From Clostridia bacterium (GTDB lineage Bacteria > Bacillota > Clostridia > Oscillospirales > Acutalibacteraceae), in contig JAFYQN010000159.1 in the NCBI GenBank assembly GCA_017559885.1, forward strand, positions 1 through 9,224: a DNA stretch of 9,224 nt, given 5' to 3'. The translations under genes were made by a program, and so were the position numbers. Positions 1 to 6,752 of this stretch are shown here, piece by piece. Below the pieces are notes generated by a model. The model was not told the origin of the DNA, did no database searches, and saw nothing but the letters and a program-made list of their open reading frames with translations. Positions within the stretch are counted from its first letter, which is position 1. Every line of letters starts with the position of its first letter.

Positions 1-947
1 AAAAAGGGCGTTATAGAATCGGCAAAACTGTCGCGTATTATAAGAAGTTTTGGTTTTTCGCTATCGCTTGTAATATCGACCCTTGCGTGATTACCACCAA
101 GAAAAACGGCATATTTATCGGCGGTGTCAAGTTTTGACATATCGTAAAGTGAAATTTGCTTGCCGTCGGCAATAACGGTATAGTTTTCATCCCCACTATA
201 TCTAAATAAGGTTATGGTATCCTTGGGGGTAAGATAAAAAGCCGAACTGCGCATAGAGGTACCGCAAAACTCGTTTGACACCGTCTGAAGATTAAAAAAT
301 TCTTTGCTTTTAGCCGAAAATCCAAGTTCATCGCTCAACAACTCATAGGTATGAAACGCGCCAAAAGTTGTATAATGATGGTCGGTTCGGTAGTAGTTGT
401 TGTTTTCGCACAAGGGTGTGTAAAGTTCCGCTACTTTTAAGTTTGAATTTTTGCTTTGCGCATAAAATTGTTGCCATATATTGTCGTTTGCCGTCATATC
501 GTAACTTTTGGGCAAATATTCGGCAAACACATCCATACTGCTTGGCAGTATTGCAAGGCATACGGGTACGCCTGTGGCGGTTTTAAATTCTTTTACAATA
601 TCAATATTTTCCTGTAGTCGCTCTCCCGTTGGTGCGGTTGCTATTAGGGTATTGTTTTTTCCGTAAATTACACCGTTGTTTTGGCATTTTCCAAGCGATA
701 ATTCGCTATACGCTTTTGTCGCAACAAAAGCATCTCTTGCAGGGAATTGGTCGCTTATATACTTCGACAAATCGGCGGTGTACTCGCCCGACATTAAGGC
801 GTCCATACTAAAATCAGGCAAATTTTTAAGAGCGCGATTTTCGGCTTCGGACATTTCTTGGTCGGGAAGAATAAAAAACAAACTTAAAAGCGTTAATACC
901 GTAACCGAGCAAAGCGTTATGGTTATAATATTAATTTTCTTTTTCAT
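1..947 (-). CDS. DHHW-family SGNH-like surface protein (3' end cut off by window edge)
   Basis: This open frame begins with ATG at 947 and runs without a stop to the window edge, giving 315 complete residues; the C-terminus is missing. Residues about 7-27 form one hydrophobic segment after a MKKK start, which predicts an N-terminal membrane anchor with the rest outside the cell. Family hallmarks appear in order: SDQFPARDAF (65-74), NGVIYGK (91-97), the DHHY motif within TDHHYTTFGA (188-197, normally DHHW), and RDSFADS (305-311). By analogy with AlgX/AlgJ-type enzymes, the Asp/His of the DHH motif and Ser307 would form the esterase/acyltransferase centre. Its start lies 3 bases after the stop of the upstream lipoprotein gene and has no clear Shine-Dalgarno, so translation is probably coupled. 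It is the third gene of the MBOAT cassette, and a role in O-acylation of a surface polymer is inferred from that context. Family assignment is firm; substrate is unknown. Confidence 0.92.
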   Translation of the reverse strand, partial: MKKKINIITITLCSVTVLTLLSLFFILPDQEMSEAENRALKNLPDFSMDALMSGEYTADLSKYISDQFPARDAFVATKAYSELSLGKCQNNGVIYGKNNTLIATAPTGERLQENIDIVKEFKTATGVPVCLAILPSSMDVFAEYLPKSYDMTANDNIWQQFYAQSKNSNLKVAELYTPLCENNNYYRTDHHYTTFGAFHTYELLSDELGFSAKSKEFFNLQTVSNEFCGTSMRSSAFYLTPKDTITLFRYSGDENYTVIADGKQISLYDMSKLDTADKYAVFLGGNHARVDITSDSEKPKLLIIRDSFADSITPF

Positions 948-950
948 AGT

Positions 951-2441
951 TTATGCGTAATTTTTAAGAGCGATATCTTTATTGTTTAACATAACTTTTA
1001 ACAAGTTGCGCTCCGATACAATGTATATAACGTAATTTGGGTTTTGTTGATTAATAGTATCTATAACACTCGTATAGTCGCCTTCGGCAAGCCAAGTAAC
1101 CTTTGAAAAGCGGTCGTTGACCATATCGTATGCTGTTCTGCCAAATGAGTCGCGCACTATTACCGCGCTTGGTAGACCGTTGCCGTTGGAGTTTGTAAAA
1201 CTGCTTGCGCCCTCGTTAGATTTGGTCAAATAAACGCTTTTTTTATTTCGGGTAATGTCGCTAAGCGTATTTGTAGGCATTTTTAGTGAATACATAGTGG
1301 TTAGTTCTTTTATTCTTGTTATTTTGGTTTCGCCGTTGTTAAAAGATGCTTGACTATAATTTTCAAATCCCTGATCATCACCAAAAGAGAACAACATATC
1401 GCCACCATATAATTCGGTTGTATAAAATCCCATTTCTGCAATGGTACGGGGTTTGGCGTTTGGATACTTAGAAGAAATGTGATTCATAAGTTCGCTTACT
1501 CCAAAATATGCGCCGTAGGTGGTCCAATGCGAATCGGTATTGCTGTATATTTTGTATCCCTCGCCGTCATTTTTATGCGCTTTCATTGTGTCGAGCGGAT
1601 ATACAACCTTTGCGCCGCTTTTTTCGGCAATGGTTTTAAACGCGCTATAAAGTGTTTCGCCCGACGCAGCTTTGTATTCGCTTGGCACCGTTTCGGGATA
1701 TACCGCCGCAGATGAAGGCACAACAAGATATATTACCTCGGCGCCTACCGAATTTGCAGCGTTTACCGTTTCTTTTATATTATAACTTGCGGATTCTTTT
1801 TCATATGAGGATAAGAAATTTGACAAAGTATAGGTTAAAATTGCGCTATAATAATGTCCGCGACTGTTAAGCCCAAATACGGGTTGGTAATCGCTATAGG
1901 TCATTAAATCTTGTTGTGTGGCAGAAGAAGAAACGGATTTTTTTATCTTTTCCGACAAATCTTTGCCGGTTTCTTTTGCCTGTATTTCCATAATGGTTAT
2001 GGAATTCACCTTAACCTGTCCTATAAAATAATTATTGTCTTTGCCTACAGTGGGTATTATTTTGGTGGCAGTAACGTTAACGCCGCTAACGCTTATATAT
2101 TCTGTCGTCTTAGAGCATACGCCACCTACTATGTAGGTGTTTTTTGCAACACGGGCGCAAATGTTCACCTGCGGAGTAGCGCTGGCATTTGGATTAACAC
2201 TTTGAACGTTTGATGAGTTATTATTGTCAACCGATGTATTATTGACCGTCTGATTTTGTGAAGATGCATCGCTTGTAACTTGATTGTTTGACACGACATC
2301 ATCTTGAACTTCCGTAACGGTTTGTTCGGTTTCTATTGTAACATCAGATGATGAATTTTCACTTGAGTTTTTACAAGCGCAAAGCGAAAACATTAACACA
2401 AGAGTAAGCACCAAAGAAAGAACTCGAATATAGTTTTTCAT
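951..2441 (-). CDS. Lipoprotein with Ser/Asn-rich tether, probable Ig-like domain and AlgX/DHHW-type SGNH domain
   Basis: The 496-residue protein starts with a lipoprotein signal peptide; the lipobox is LCAC with lipidated Cys23 (a Cys at -2 is unusual). Residues 24-90 are a Ser/Asn/Thr/Val-rich low-complexity tether. Residues about 93-165 look like a small beta domain: the pattern VGG, SVSGVNVT, NYFIGQV, EIQAKETGK resembles the Ig-like domains found in bacterial surface proteins (inference). From about 185 the protein matches the AlgX/AlgJ/DHHW fold: GLNSRGHYYS (190-199), YLVVPSSAAVYPETVPSEY (238-256), the catalytic-type DSHW (303-306) in NTDSHWTTYGAY, and VRDSFGRTAYD (429-439) with likely nucleophile Ser432. 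It would sit on the outer face of the membrane and transfer or remove acyl groups on a surface polymer together with the MBOAT protein. The Shine-Dalgarno AAGGAG overlaps the MBOAT stop codon (TAAGGAG, then AAAATT before ATG), so the two are tightly coupled. Confidence 0.9.
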   Translation of the reverse strand: MKNYIRVLSLVLTLVLMFSLCACKNSSENSSSDVTIETEQTVTEVQDDVVSNNQVTSDASSQNQTVNNTSVDNNNSSNVQSVNPNASATPQVNICARVAKNTYIVGGVCSKTTEYISVSGVNVTATKIIPTVGKDNNYFIGQVKVNSITIMEIQAKETGKDLSEKIKKSVSSSATQQDLMTYSDYQPVFGLNSRGHYYSAILTYTLSNFLSSYEKESASYNIKETVNAANSVGAEVIYLVVPSSAAVYPETVPSEYKAASGETLYSAFKTIAEKSGAKVVYPLDTMKAHKNDGEGYKIYSNTDSHWTTYGAYFGVSELMNHISSKYPNAKPRTIAEMGFYTTELYGGDMLFSFGDDQGFENYSQASFNNGETKITRIKELTTMYSLKMPTNTLSDITRNKKSVYLTKSNEGASSFTNSNGNGLPSAVIVRDSFGRTAYDMVNDRFSKVTWLAEGDYTSVIDTINQQNPNYVIYIVSERNLLKVMLNNKDIALKNYA

Positions 2442-2451
2442 AATTTTCTCC

Positions 2452-3858
2452 TTAAAATCTAAAGTATAAAAACGGGTTGTACGATGAATCTACAAGATAA
2501 GCCGTGCAAAGCAAAATTATCAGTGGTAACGCAATGCACAAAATAATTTCAAAAAAAGTTTTTTCTTTTAATTTGCAATAAATTTTATAGGGCAGTTTGG
2601 TGGAAGCGACCGCTAAAACAAGCAAGAACAGTAGTCCTCGCAATAAATCGTATATTGCGCTTTGAGATATAAGAGGTGATGTAAACATTGCCGACAAATA
2701 TGCAGTTGGGTCTTTAAGGTCGCACCAAATAAAGATAAACCAACCAAACACTATAAACACAATCGCGTATATATGCGAAATAAACGACGGTAATTTTTGA
2801 AGGATTTTACCTAAAAACGCTTTTTCTATAATAAGCAACGCCGCAAAATAAAGTCCCCAAATTACAAAATTCCAACTTGCGCCGTGCCAAAGTCCCGTTA
2901 AAAACCAAACTATTATAAGGTTTATAAAGGTACGCGATTTGCCTTTGCGATTTCCGCCAAGCGGTATATAAACGTATTCCCTAAACCACGTCGAAAGGGT
3001 TATATGCCATCGGCGCCAAAAGTCTGTAATGCTTTTGGAAATATATGGGTAATTAAAATTTTCGGGAAAATCAAAACCCATTATCTTGCCTAAACCTATC
3101 GCCATATCGGAATAACCCGAAAAGTCAAAATAAATTTGAAATGCAAAAAACACTACGCCCATCCACGCGCCCAAAACACTTGGCGTGCGCTCTACGCCGT
3201 TTGCAAAACTTTGGTAAAATACGCCTGCGGTGTTGGCAAGCAATACTTTTTTAGCAAGACCGCATACAAAGCGTTTTATACCGTTTGCCGCGTTTTGCAG
3301 GGTGTGCGAGCGCATACGCAATGCATTGTCTACGTCGCGATATCGCACTATAGGTCCCGCTATTAGTTGCGGAAACATTGTAACGTAGGAACCGAATGTG
3401 GCAATGTTTTTTTGAACGCGCGCCTCGCCCAAGTACACGTCCATTGTATAAGACATTGTTTGAAAGGTATAAAAAGATATGCCCACAGGAAGCGCGATGC
3501 CAAGCGGTTTTAAATTGCTGAAAATTGGTATAAGCGATAAATTTTGTATAATAAAATCGGCATATTTAAAAAATCCAAGTATGCTTAAATTTAATACTAC
3601 GCTTGTAATAAGCGCGGCTTTTGCCATTTTTGGTTTGGTTTCTTTATATTTTCCTACAAGTTTGCCGCACGTGTAGTCAACCACAATTGATAAAAACATT
3701 ATCCATATATACGTAGGTTCACTCCAACCGTAAAACAAAAGACTGACAATCAGTAACGCAAGGTTGCGAAGCGCTAAAAACTTTGACGGAATTATAAAAT
3801 AAATAAAGAGGACTGCAGGCAGGTAAAAGTACAAAAATTCAAGTGAAGAAAAAACCAT
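2452..3858 (-). CDS. MBOAT-family membrane O-acyltransferase, AlgI/DltB/PatA type
   Basis: The 468-residue polytopic membrane protein carries essentially all AlgI-type signatures: FFKYADF (96-102), LPVGISFYTFQTMSYTMD (123-140), FPQLIAGPIVRYRD (162-175), FDFSGYSDMAIGLG (244-257), FDFPENFNYPY (262-272), DFWRRWHITLSTWFREY (279-295), LTGLWHGASWNFVIWG (320-335) and the C-terminal YNPFLYFRF. His285 and His325 match the two conserved MBOAT histidines; the second lies in the WHG motif and is the presumed catalytic residue. Length is normal for the family. About ten hydrophobic segments are visible, including near 9-23, 30-46, 82-98, 232-245, 311-345, 362-379, 402-420 and 435-455. The family moves an acyl group, usually acetyl from acetyl-CoA, across the membrane and passes it to an SGNH partner; two such partners follow directly. 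The start is fixed by AAGGAGG at 3867-3873, 8 bases ahead of the ATG, and a promoter-like sequence lies just upstream. The polymer acceptor cannot be told from the sequence. Confidence 0.97.
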   Translation of the reverse strand: MVFSSLEFLYFYLPAVLFIYFIIPSKFLALRNLALLIVSLLFYGWSEPTYIWIMFLSIVVDYTCGKLVGKYKETKPKMAKAALITSVVLNLSILGFFKYADFIIQNLSLIPIFSNLKPLGIALPVGISFYTFQTMSYTMDVYLGEARVQKNIATFGSYVTMFPQLIAGPIVRYRDVDNALRMRSHTLQNAANGIKRFVCGLAKKVLLANTAGVFYQSFANGVERTPSVLGAWMGVVFFAFQIYFDFSGYSDMAIGLGKIMGFDFPENFNYPYISKSITDFWRRWHITLSTWFREYVYIPLGGNRKGKSRTFINLIIVWFLTGLWHGASWNFVIWGLYFAALLIIEKAFLGKILQKLPSFISHIYAIVFIVFGWFIFIWCDLKDPTAYLSAMFTSPLISQSAIYDLLRGLLFLLVLAVASTKLPYKIYCKLKEKTFFEIILCIALPLIILLCTAYLVDSSYNPFLYFRF

Positions 3859-3895
3859 GCCACTATCCTCCTTTTTATAAAAATATTATAATATA

Positions 3896-3925
3896 ATAAT
3901 ACCTTTTTTACCTTGATGCTGTCAA
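3896..3925 (-). promoter_or_regulatory. Putative SigmaA promoter of the MBOAT cassette
   Basis: On the minus strand TTGACA (3925-3920, a perfect -35 match) is followed after 18 bases by TATTAT (3901-3896, five of six to TATAAT). Transcription would start near 3889 and give a leader of about 31 bases that contains the AAGGAGG Shine-Dalgarno. This is the only gap in the window long enough for a promoter. A second TATAAT at 3890-3885 has no -35 at proper spacing. Consensus match only; in A+T-rich DNA the -10 is weak evidence, but the full TTGACA strengthens the call. Confidence 0.5.
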
Positions 3926-3940
3926 GATAAAAAAGGTATT
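3898..3940 (-). repeat. 19-bp inverted repeat over the MBOAT promoter: operator or terminator hairpin
   Basis: Arms 3898-3916 and 3922-3940 pair over 19 positions around a 5-base loop. The only imperfect position is C/A on the plus strand, which becomes a G-U wobble in minus-strand RNA, so the hairpin forms better in the direction of transcription. It begins 18 bases after the DUF1015 stop codon, which suits a terminator for the upstream operon. However, the stem is followed by a mixed A/T run rather than a clean U tract. The repeat also spans the -35 box, the spacer and most of the -10 of the putative MBOAT promoter, which suits an operator. Both uses are possible and the sequence does not decide. 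Confidence 0.55.
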
Positions 3941-3958
3941 GTAACAATATTGTAATTT

Positions 3959-5146
3959 TTATTTAATTTTTCGCGCTTCTATATAAAAGCGTTTGTCATC
4001 GGCATGACCCATAGAAAACGTTTTTCTTGGAAGCGAACCGTCGGAATTAACCGCCGGGAAAAGTTCGCTTTTTTGCATACCGTCAAACAAAAATCCAACC
4101 GCATTTTTGCGCGACGCTAACTTTTTAAGCGAATCTTCACCGTGGATATAATCTATTTCAGCATCGGTGTGTGTTTTAACATACTCATCAAGAAACGTTT
4201 GTAACGTACCGACTGCTAATTTTGCAGTAGGATTTACACCGATTTCTTTTATTGTATCACCGCAAACACAGGTAAATTTTTGCGCGCCCTCGCCTGTCGA
4301 TTTTATAAATTCATCTATAAGCGCTTCGGGGTCTACACCAAACACAACGCGATAAATGGGTTCAAACTGGAGTGCGGTATCGTGAATGTTAACAATTTCG
4401 GCAAGCGCATAGCGAGATGCTTCGGTTTTGTTTAGGTTATAACATTCTTTAGCGGTTGCAAGCGAATGATTGCCGTCGCCCACGCAGAACAAAAAGCCGT
4501 CGTTTTGCTCTTTTAAATCTTGAAGTAGGCAAAGCACCTTTTCTTTTGCGACATCGTTTAAGAAATAACCTTTTATACTACCGCCGCCGCACATAAGCGT
4601 AAAGTCGTACGCAACGTTAAACTCGTTTTTGTTTGTCTGGAGATACTTAAATATCTCGTCCTTTACGTCATCAAATAAAAGCATAACGTGCGGCATTTCA
4701 AGAGGCGCATTTTTACGAATTTCTACACGGGGAGGAATTCTTGATAAAACCGTTTGCTCGGTTGCGCGAATTTCGGCATTGGTGCCCGAGCGATAGTCGT
4801 AACTTTCAAGGTCAATTTTGCCTACTATGCCGCGGCGCAATTTTCCGTCCGACTGTATACGCTCTACGTATATAAGACAATCTTTATACTCGTTAAAAAC
4901 GCCGTCGTTAATATACGACTGCATATTTTTGTTTATATTTTCTATAAAACCGCTGTTATCCGCCGACAAATAAACCTCTGGCAAAACAATACCCAGCGCC
5001 GATGGTTTATCGCCTGCCGCCGCCTTTACGTCTTCCCAATATTCAGGTTCCGACGTGTATTGGTCACAGGCAATTACTGCCCAATTTTCGAAATTTTCTT
5101 TTGGCAAAAGAATATCTGCCGCAGAAAAAGAGTGTTTGTATTTCAT
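3959..5146 (-). CDS. DUF1015 family protein, function unproven
   Basis: The 395-residue soluble protein has no signal peptide or membrane segment. Family features visible are the start with LLPKENFENWAVIACDQYTS (13-32), ATEQTVLSRIPPRVEIR (128-144), MPHVMLLFDD (151-160), the strongly conserved VGDGNHSLATAK (222-233), ALAEIVNIHD (247-256), FEPIYRVV (261-268) and a C-terminal LPRKTFSMGHAD (372-383). The length is typical. The DGNHSLATA segment resembles the DGHHR/GxHR motif of ParB/sulfiredoxin-fold proteins, which include serine kinases, and I recall DUF1015 genes lying beside serA and serC in other anaerobes; a link to serine metabolism is therefore possible but not shown here, since no ser gene is present. 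The ATG at 5146 follows GAGGCG by a few bases and the gap to the upstream lipoprotein gene is 12 bases, so it is read from the same transcript. A large inverted repeat follows its stop. Confidence 0.9.
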   Translation of the reverse strand: MKYKHSFSAADILLPKENFENWAVIACDQYTSEPEYWEDVKAAAGDKPSALGIVLPEVYLSADNSGFIENINKNMQSYINDGVFNEYKDCLIYVERIQSDGKLRRGIVGKIDLESYDYRSGTNAEIRATEQTVLSRIPPRVEIRKNAPLEMPHVMLLFDDVKDEIFKYLQTNKNEFNVAYDFTLMCGGGSIKGYFLNDVAKEKVLCLLQDLKEQNDGFLFCVGDGNHSLATAKECYNLNKTEASRYALAEIVNIHDTALQFEPIYRVVFGVDPEALIDEFIKSTGEGAQKFTCVCGDTIKEIGVNPTAKLAVGTLQTFLDEYVKTHTDAEIDYIHGEDSLKKLASRKNAVGFLFDGMQKSELFPAVNSDGSLPRKTFSMGHADDKRFYIEARKIK

Positions 5147-5158
5147 AATTTCGCCTCG

Positions 5159-5893
5159 TTAATAATATGAAAATTCTATCGAATCAATATGGTCTTCTGC
5201 TGTATCGATATAAATTGTTATTCCGCTTCGACGATCGCTTTCGGTTATAAACCAATCAAGATAATACTTGTTTTCGCTAACTTTATAAAAATGAGACGGA
5301 AAACCAAGACATTCGATTATATCGGTTATTGCCGATACGTTGCTAACGCCATTTACCCAAAACTGACCGTACGGAGCGTTGGCGTCGATTATATTTTCTT
5401 TAACAATAAATTTTACAATGGGGCATTTTTTAAGCGATGCCGAAGAATGCTTATCGTTATAAAACACTGCGGTTAATTTTTTGTCGTATTCATTAACAAA
5501 ATCAACCGTTAAAGATTTATCTGCCATAATTTGAGAATCTTCGTTATATTCGTCAGTTTCGCTTAGCGACCAACCTTCCTTGGTCATTTTTTTATAACTT
5601 GAGGGAACTTCAAGCGCGCTACCTACGTAGGTGATTTTGTATTCGAAATTTTTTCCAAGATATATGTCGGCATAGTTTTCTTCGTCATAAAGACTTATAT
5701 CAAGATAGGTAGGCATCACGCTGTCATCAGATTTAATTTCGGGTATTTTTACATCCTCATATACACTGCTTGTATCAGATGATACCTCTTCTTTTGGGGA
5801 TGAAGACTTTCCGTAATCGTCATCAAACTTTTCACAAGCCGTAAGACCTATTAAAAACAGACAACACAAAATCAAACTTACTAACTTTTTCAT
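5159..5893 (-). CDS. Small secreted lipoprotein of unknown function
   Basis: The gene encodes about 244 residues. A signal peptide (KKLVSLILCCLFLIG) ends in the lipobox LTAC, with the lipidated Cys at residue 20. An acidic, Ser-rich linker (about 21-55) precedes a globular part rich in Tyr, Asp and beta-type alternation. The last 80 residues contain FWVNGVSNVSAITDIIECLG and end in EDHIDSIEFSYY; the 'choose a step, then LG-x-P' pattern recalls small periplasmic beta domains of the SmpA/BLIP kind, but this is only a resemblance. I do not recognise a family or catalytic motif. Two adjacent ATG codons exist (5896 and 5893); the second is preferred because it lies 7 rather than 4 bases after GAGG. 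It begins 16 bases after the ribF stop and ends 12 bases before the DUF1015 start, so it appears to ride on the infB-ribF transcript. A role at the cell surface is the only safe inference. Confidence 0.85.
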   Translation of the reverse strand: MKKLVSLILCCLFLIGLTACEKFDDDYGKSSSPKEEVSSDTSSVYEDVKIPEIKSDDSVMPTYLDISLYDEENYADIYLGKNFEYKITYVGSALEVPSSYKKMTKEGWSLSETDEYNEDSQIMADKSLTVDFVNEYDKKLTAVFYNDKHSSASLKKCPIVKFIVKENIIDANAPYGQFWVNGVSNVSAITDIIECLGFPSHFYKVSENKYYLDWFITESDRRSGITIYIDTAEDHIDSIEFSYY

Positions 5894-5899
5894 CATTTT

Positions 5900-5904
5900 A
5901 CCTC
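5900..5904 (-). promoter_or_regulatory. Shine-Dalgarno deciding the lipoprotein start
   Basis: The minus strand reads TGAGGTAAAATGATG. GAGG is 4 bases from the first ATG (5896-5894) and 7 bases from the second (5893-5891), so the second Met is the more likely initiator. The protein differs by a single residue. Confidence 0.6.
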
Positions 5905-5909
5905 ATATA

Positions 5910-6749
5910 TCAATCTAATAATTTAACGTCGTTTAAAATGGCATTTTTAAGTTCTTCGGTTGAAGAAAATTTTTGTTCTTCTCTTACAAAACTAAGTAAT
6001 TGAGTTTTCATAACCTTGCCGTATATATCGCCCGAAAAATCCTTAATAAAGGTTTCGCAAGCAACCTGTTCGGTTTTAAACGTTGGGCGAATTCCCACGT
6101 TTGTAATTGCTTTGTATTGCTTATCGTCAATGGTTACACGCGAAATATAAACGCCGTTTTTCACGCGAATCATTTCGCTTGGGTAGTTTTGATTAGCAGT
6201 AGGAAAACCCAAAACTCTTCCTCGCGCATCGCCGTGTAAAACGACACCCTCAAAACTAAATCCGCCATAAATTTGCTTTGACGCTTCATCCATTTTGCCC
6301 TCGCGGACAAGTGTGCGTATAAAGGTTGAAGAAACTATATTTTCGCCGCATTTTACCGCAGGTACGCATATAAATTCTATACCGTTTTCTTGGCAAAATC
6401 GTTTTAACAAATCGGTGTCGCCAAGCGCCTTATAACCAAAACGGTAATTAAAACCGCAAACAATACGGTCGGGGTTATACTTTTTTACAAGTTGCTCAAG
6501 ATACTGTGTCGCGTCAAGATTTCTAATCGACTCAAAATTTTGCATTTCGACCTGATTTATACCAAGTTTTTGCAAGCGCTTTTTGCGCTCGTCGGGTAAA
6601 ATGAGCAACTGCGGTTCGTTGGTAATAATGCTTTTGGGAGGTGTATCAAACGTAACTGCAATGCTATAAAATCCTTGTGCCTTATCAATCACGGCGCGAT
6701 GACCCGCGTGCAGACCATCAAATGTACCAAGAACAATTGCAGTTTTCAT
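5910..6749 (-). CDS. ribF: Bifunctional riboflavin kinase / FAD synthetase
   Basis: RibF phosphorylates riboflavin to FMN and adenylylates FMN to FAD in the cytoplasm. The N-terminal nucleotidyltransferase domain shows GTFDGLHAGH (8-17) with the HxGH motif (His14, His17), CGFNYRFGYKALGD (98-111) and SSTFIRTLVREGK (140-152). The C-terminal flavokinase domain shows GRVLGFPTAN (177-186), NGVYISRV (198-205), NVGIRPTF (217-224), ETFIKDFSGDIYG (232-244) with the presumed catalytic Glu232, and the closing KFSSTEELKNAI. The usual His two residues after that Glu (E-T-H) is Phe here. At 279 residues it is some 25-35 shorter than most homologues, because it starts right at the first strand of the nucleotide-binding fold; both domains are complete. 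The start lies 3 bases after the truB stop, with an AGGTG-type Shine-Dalgarno inside the truB 3' end. No FMN riboswitch is possible at that junction. Confidence 0.97.
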   Translation of the reverse strand: MKTAIVLGTFDGLHAGHRAVIDKAQGFYSIAVTFDTPPKSIITNEPQLLILPDERKKRLQKLGINQVEMQNFESIRNLDATQYLEQLVKKYNPDRIVCGFNYRFGYKALGDTDLLKRFCQENGIEFICVPAVKCGENIVSSTFIRTLVREGKMDEASKQIYGGFSFEGVVLHGDARGRVLGFPTANQNYPSEMIRVKNGVYISRVTIDDKQYKAITNVGIRPTFKTEQVACETFIKDFSGDIYGKVMKTQLLSFVREEQKFSSTEELKNAILNDVKLLD

Positions 6750-6752
6750 TTT

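Noticed and set aside
343..960. Overlapping short open frames on both strands (60-94 residues)
   Set aside because: They lie inside the long minus-strand DHHW frame that reaches the window edge, have no homology by eye and no convincing ribosome-binding sites.
1911..2213. Plus-strand open frame of 100 residues
   Set aside because: It is antisense to the tether and Ig-like part of the lipoprotein, has low-complexity composition and no Shine-Dalgarno.
2196..2370. Short repeats in the Ser/Asn/Val-rich region
   Set aside because: They are codon-level low complexity of a lipoprotein tether, not tandem repeats or a CRISPR array.
3885..3890. Perfect TATAAT as the MBOAT -10
   Set aside because: No -35 lies at 16-19 bases upstream; TTGACA is 29 bases away. 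TATTAT at 3896-3901 is better placed.
4754..5170. Plus-strand open frame of 138 residues
   Set aside because: It is antisense to the DUF1015 gene, whose protein is clearly conserved; the plus frame shows no recognisable motif.
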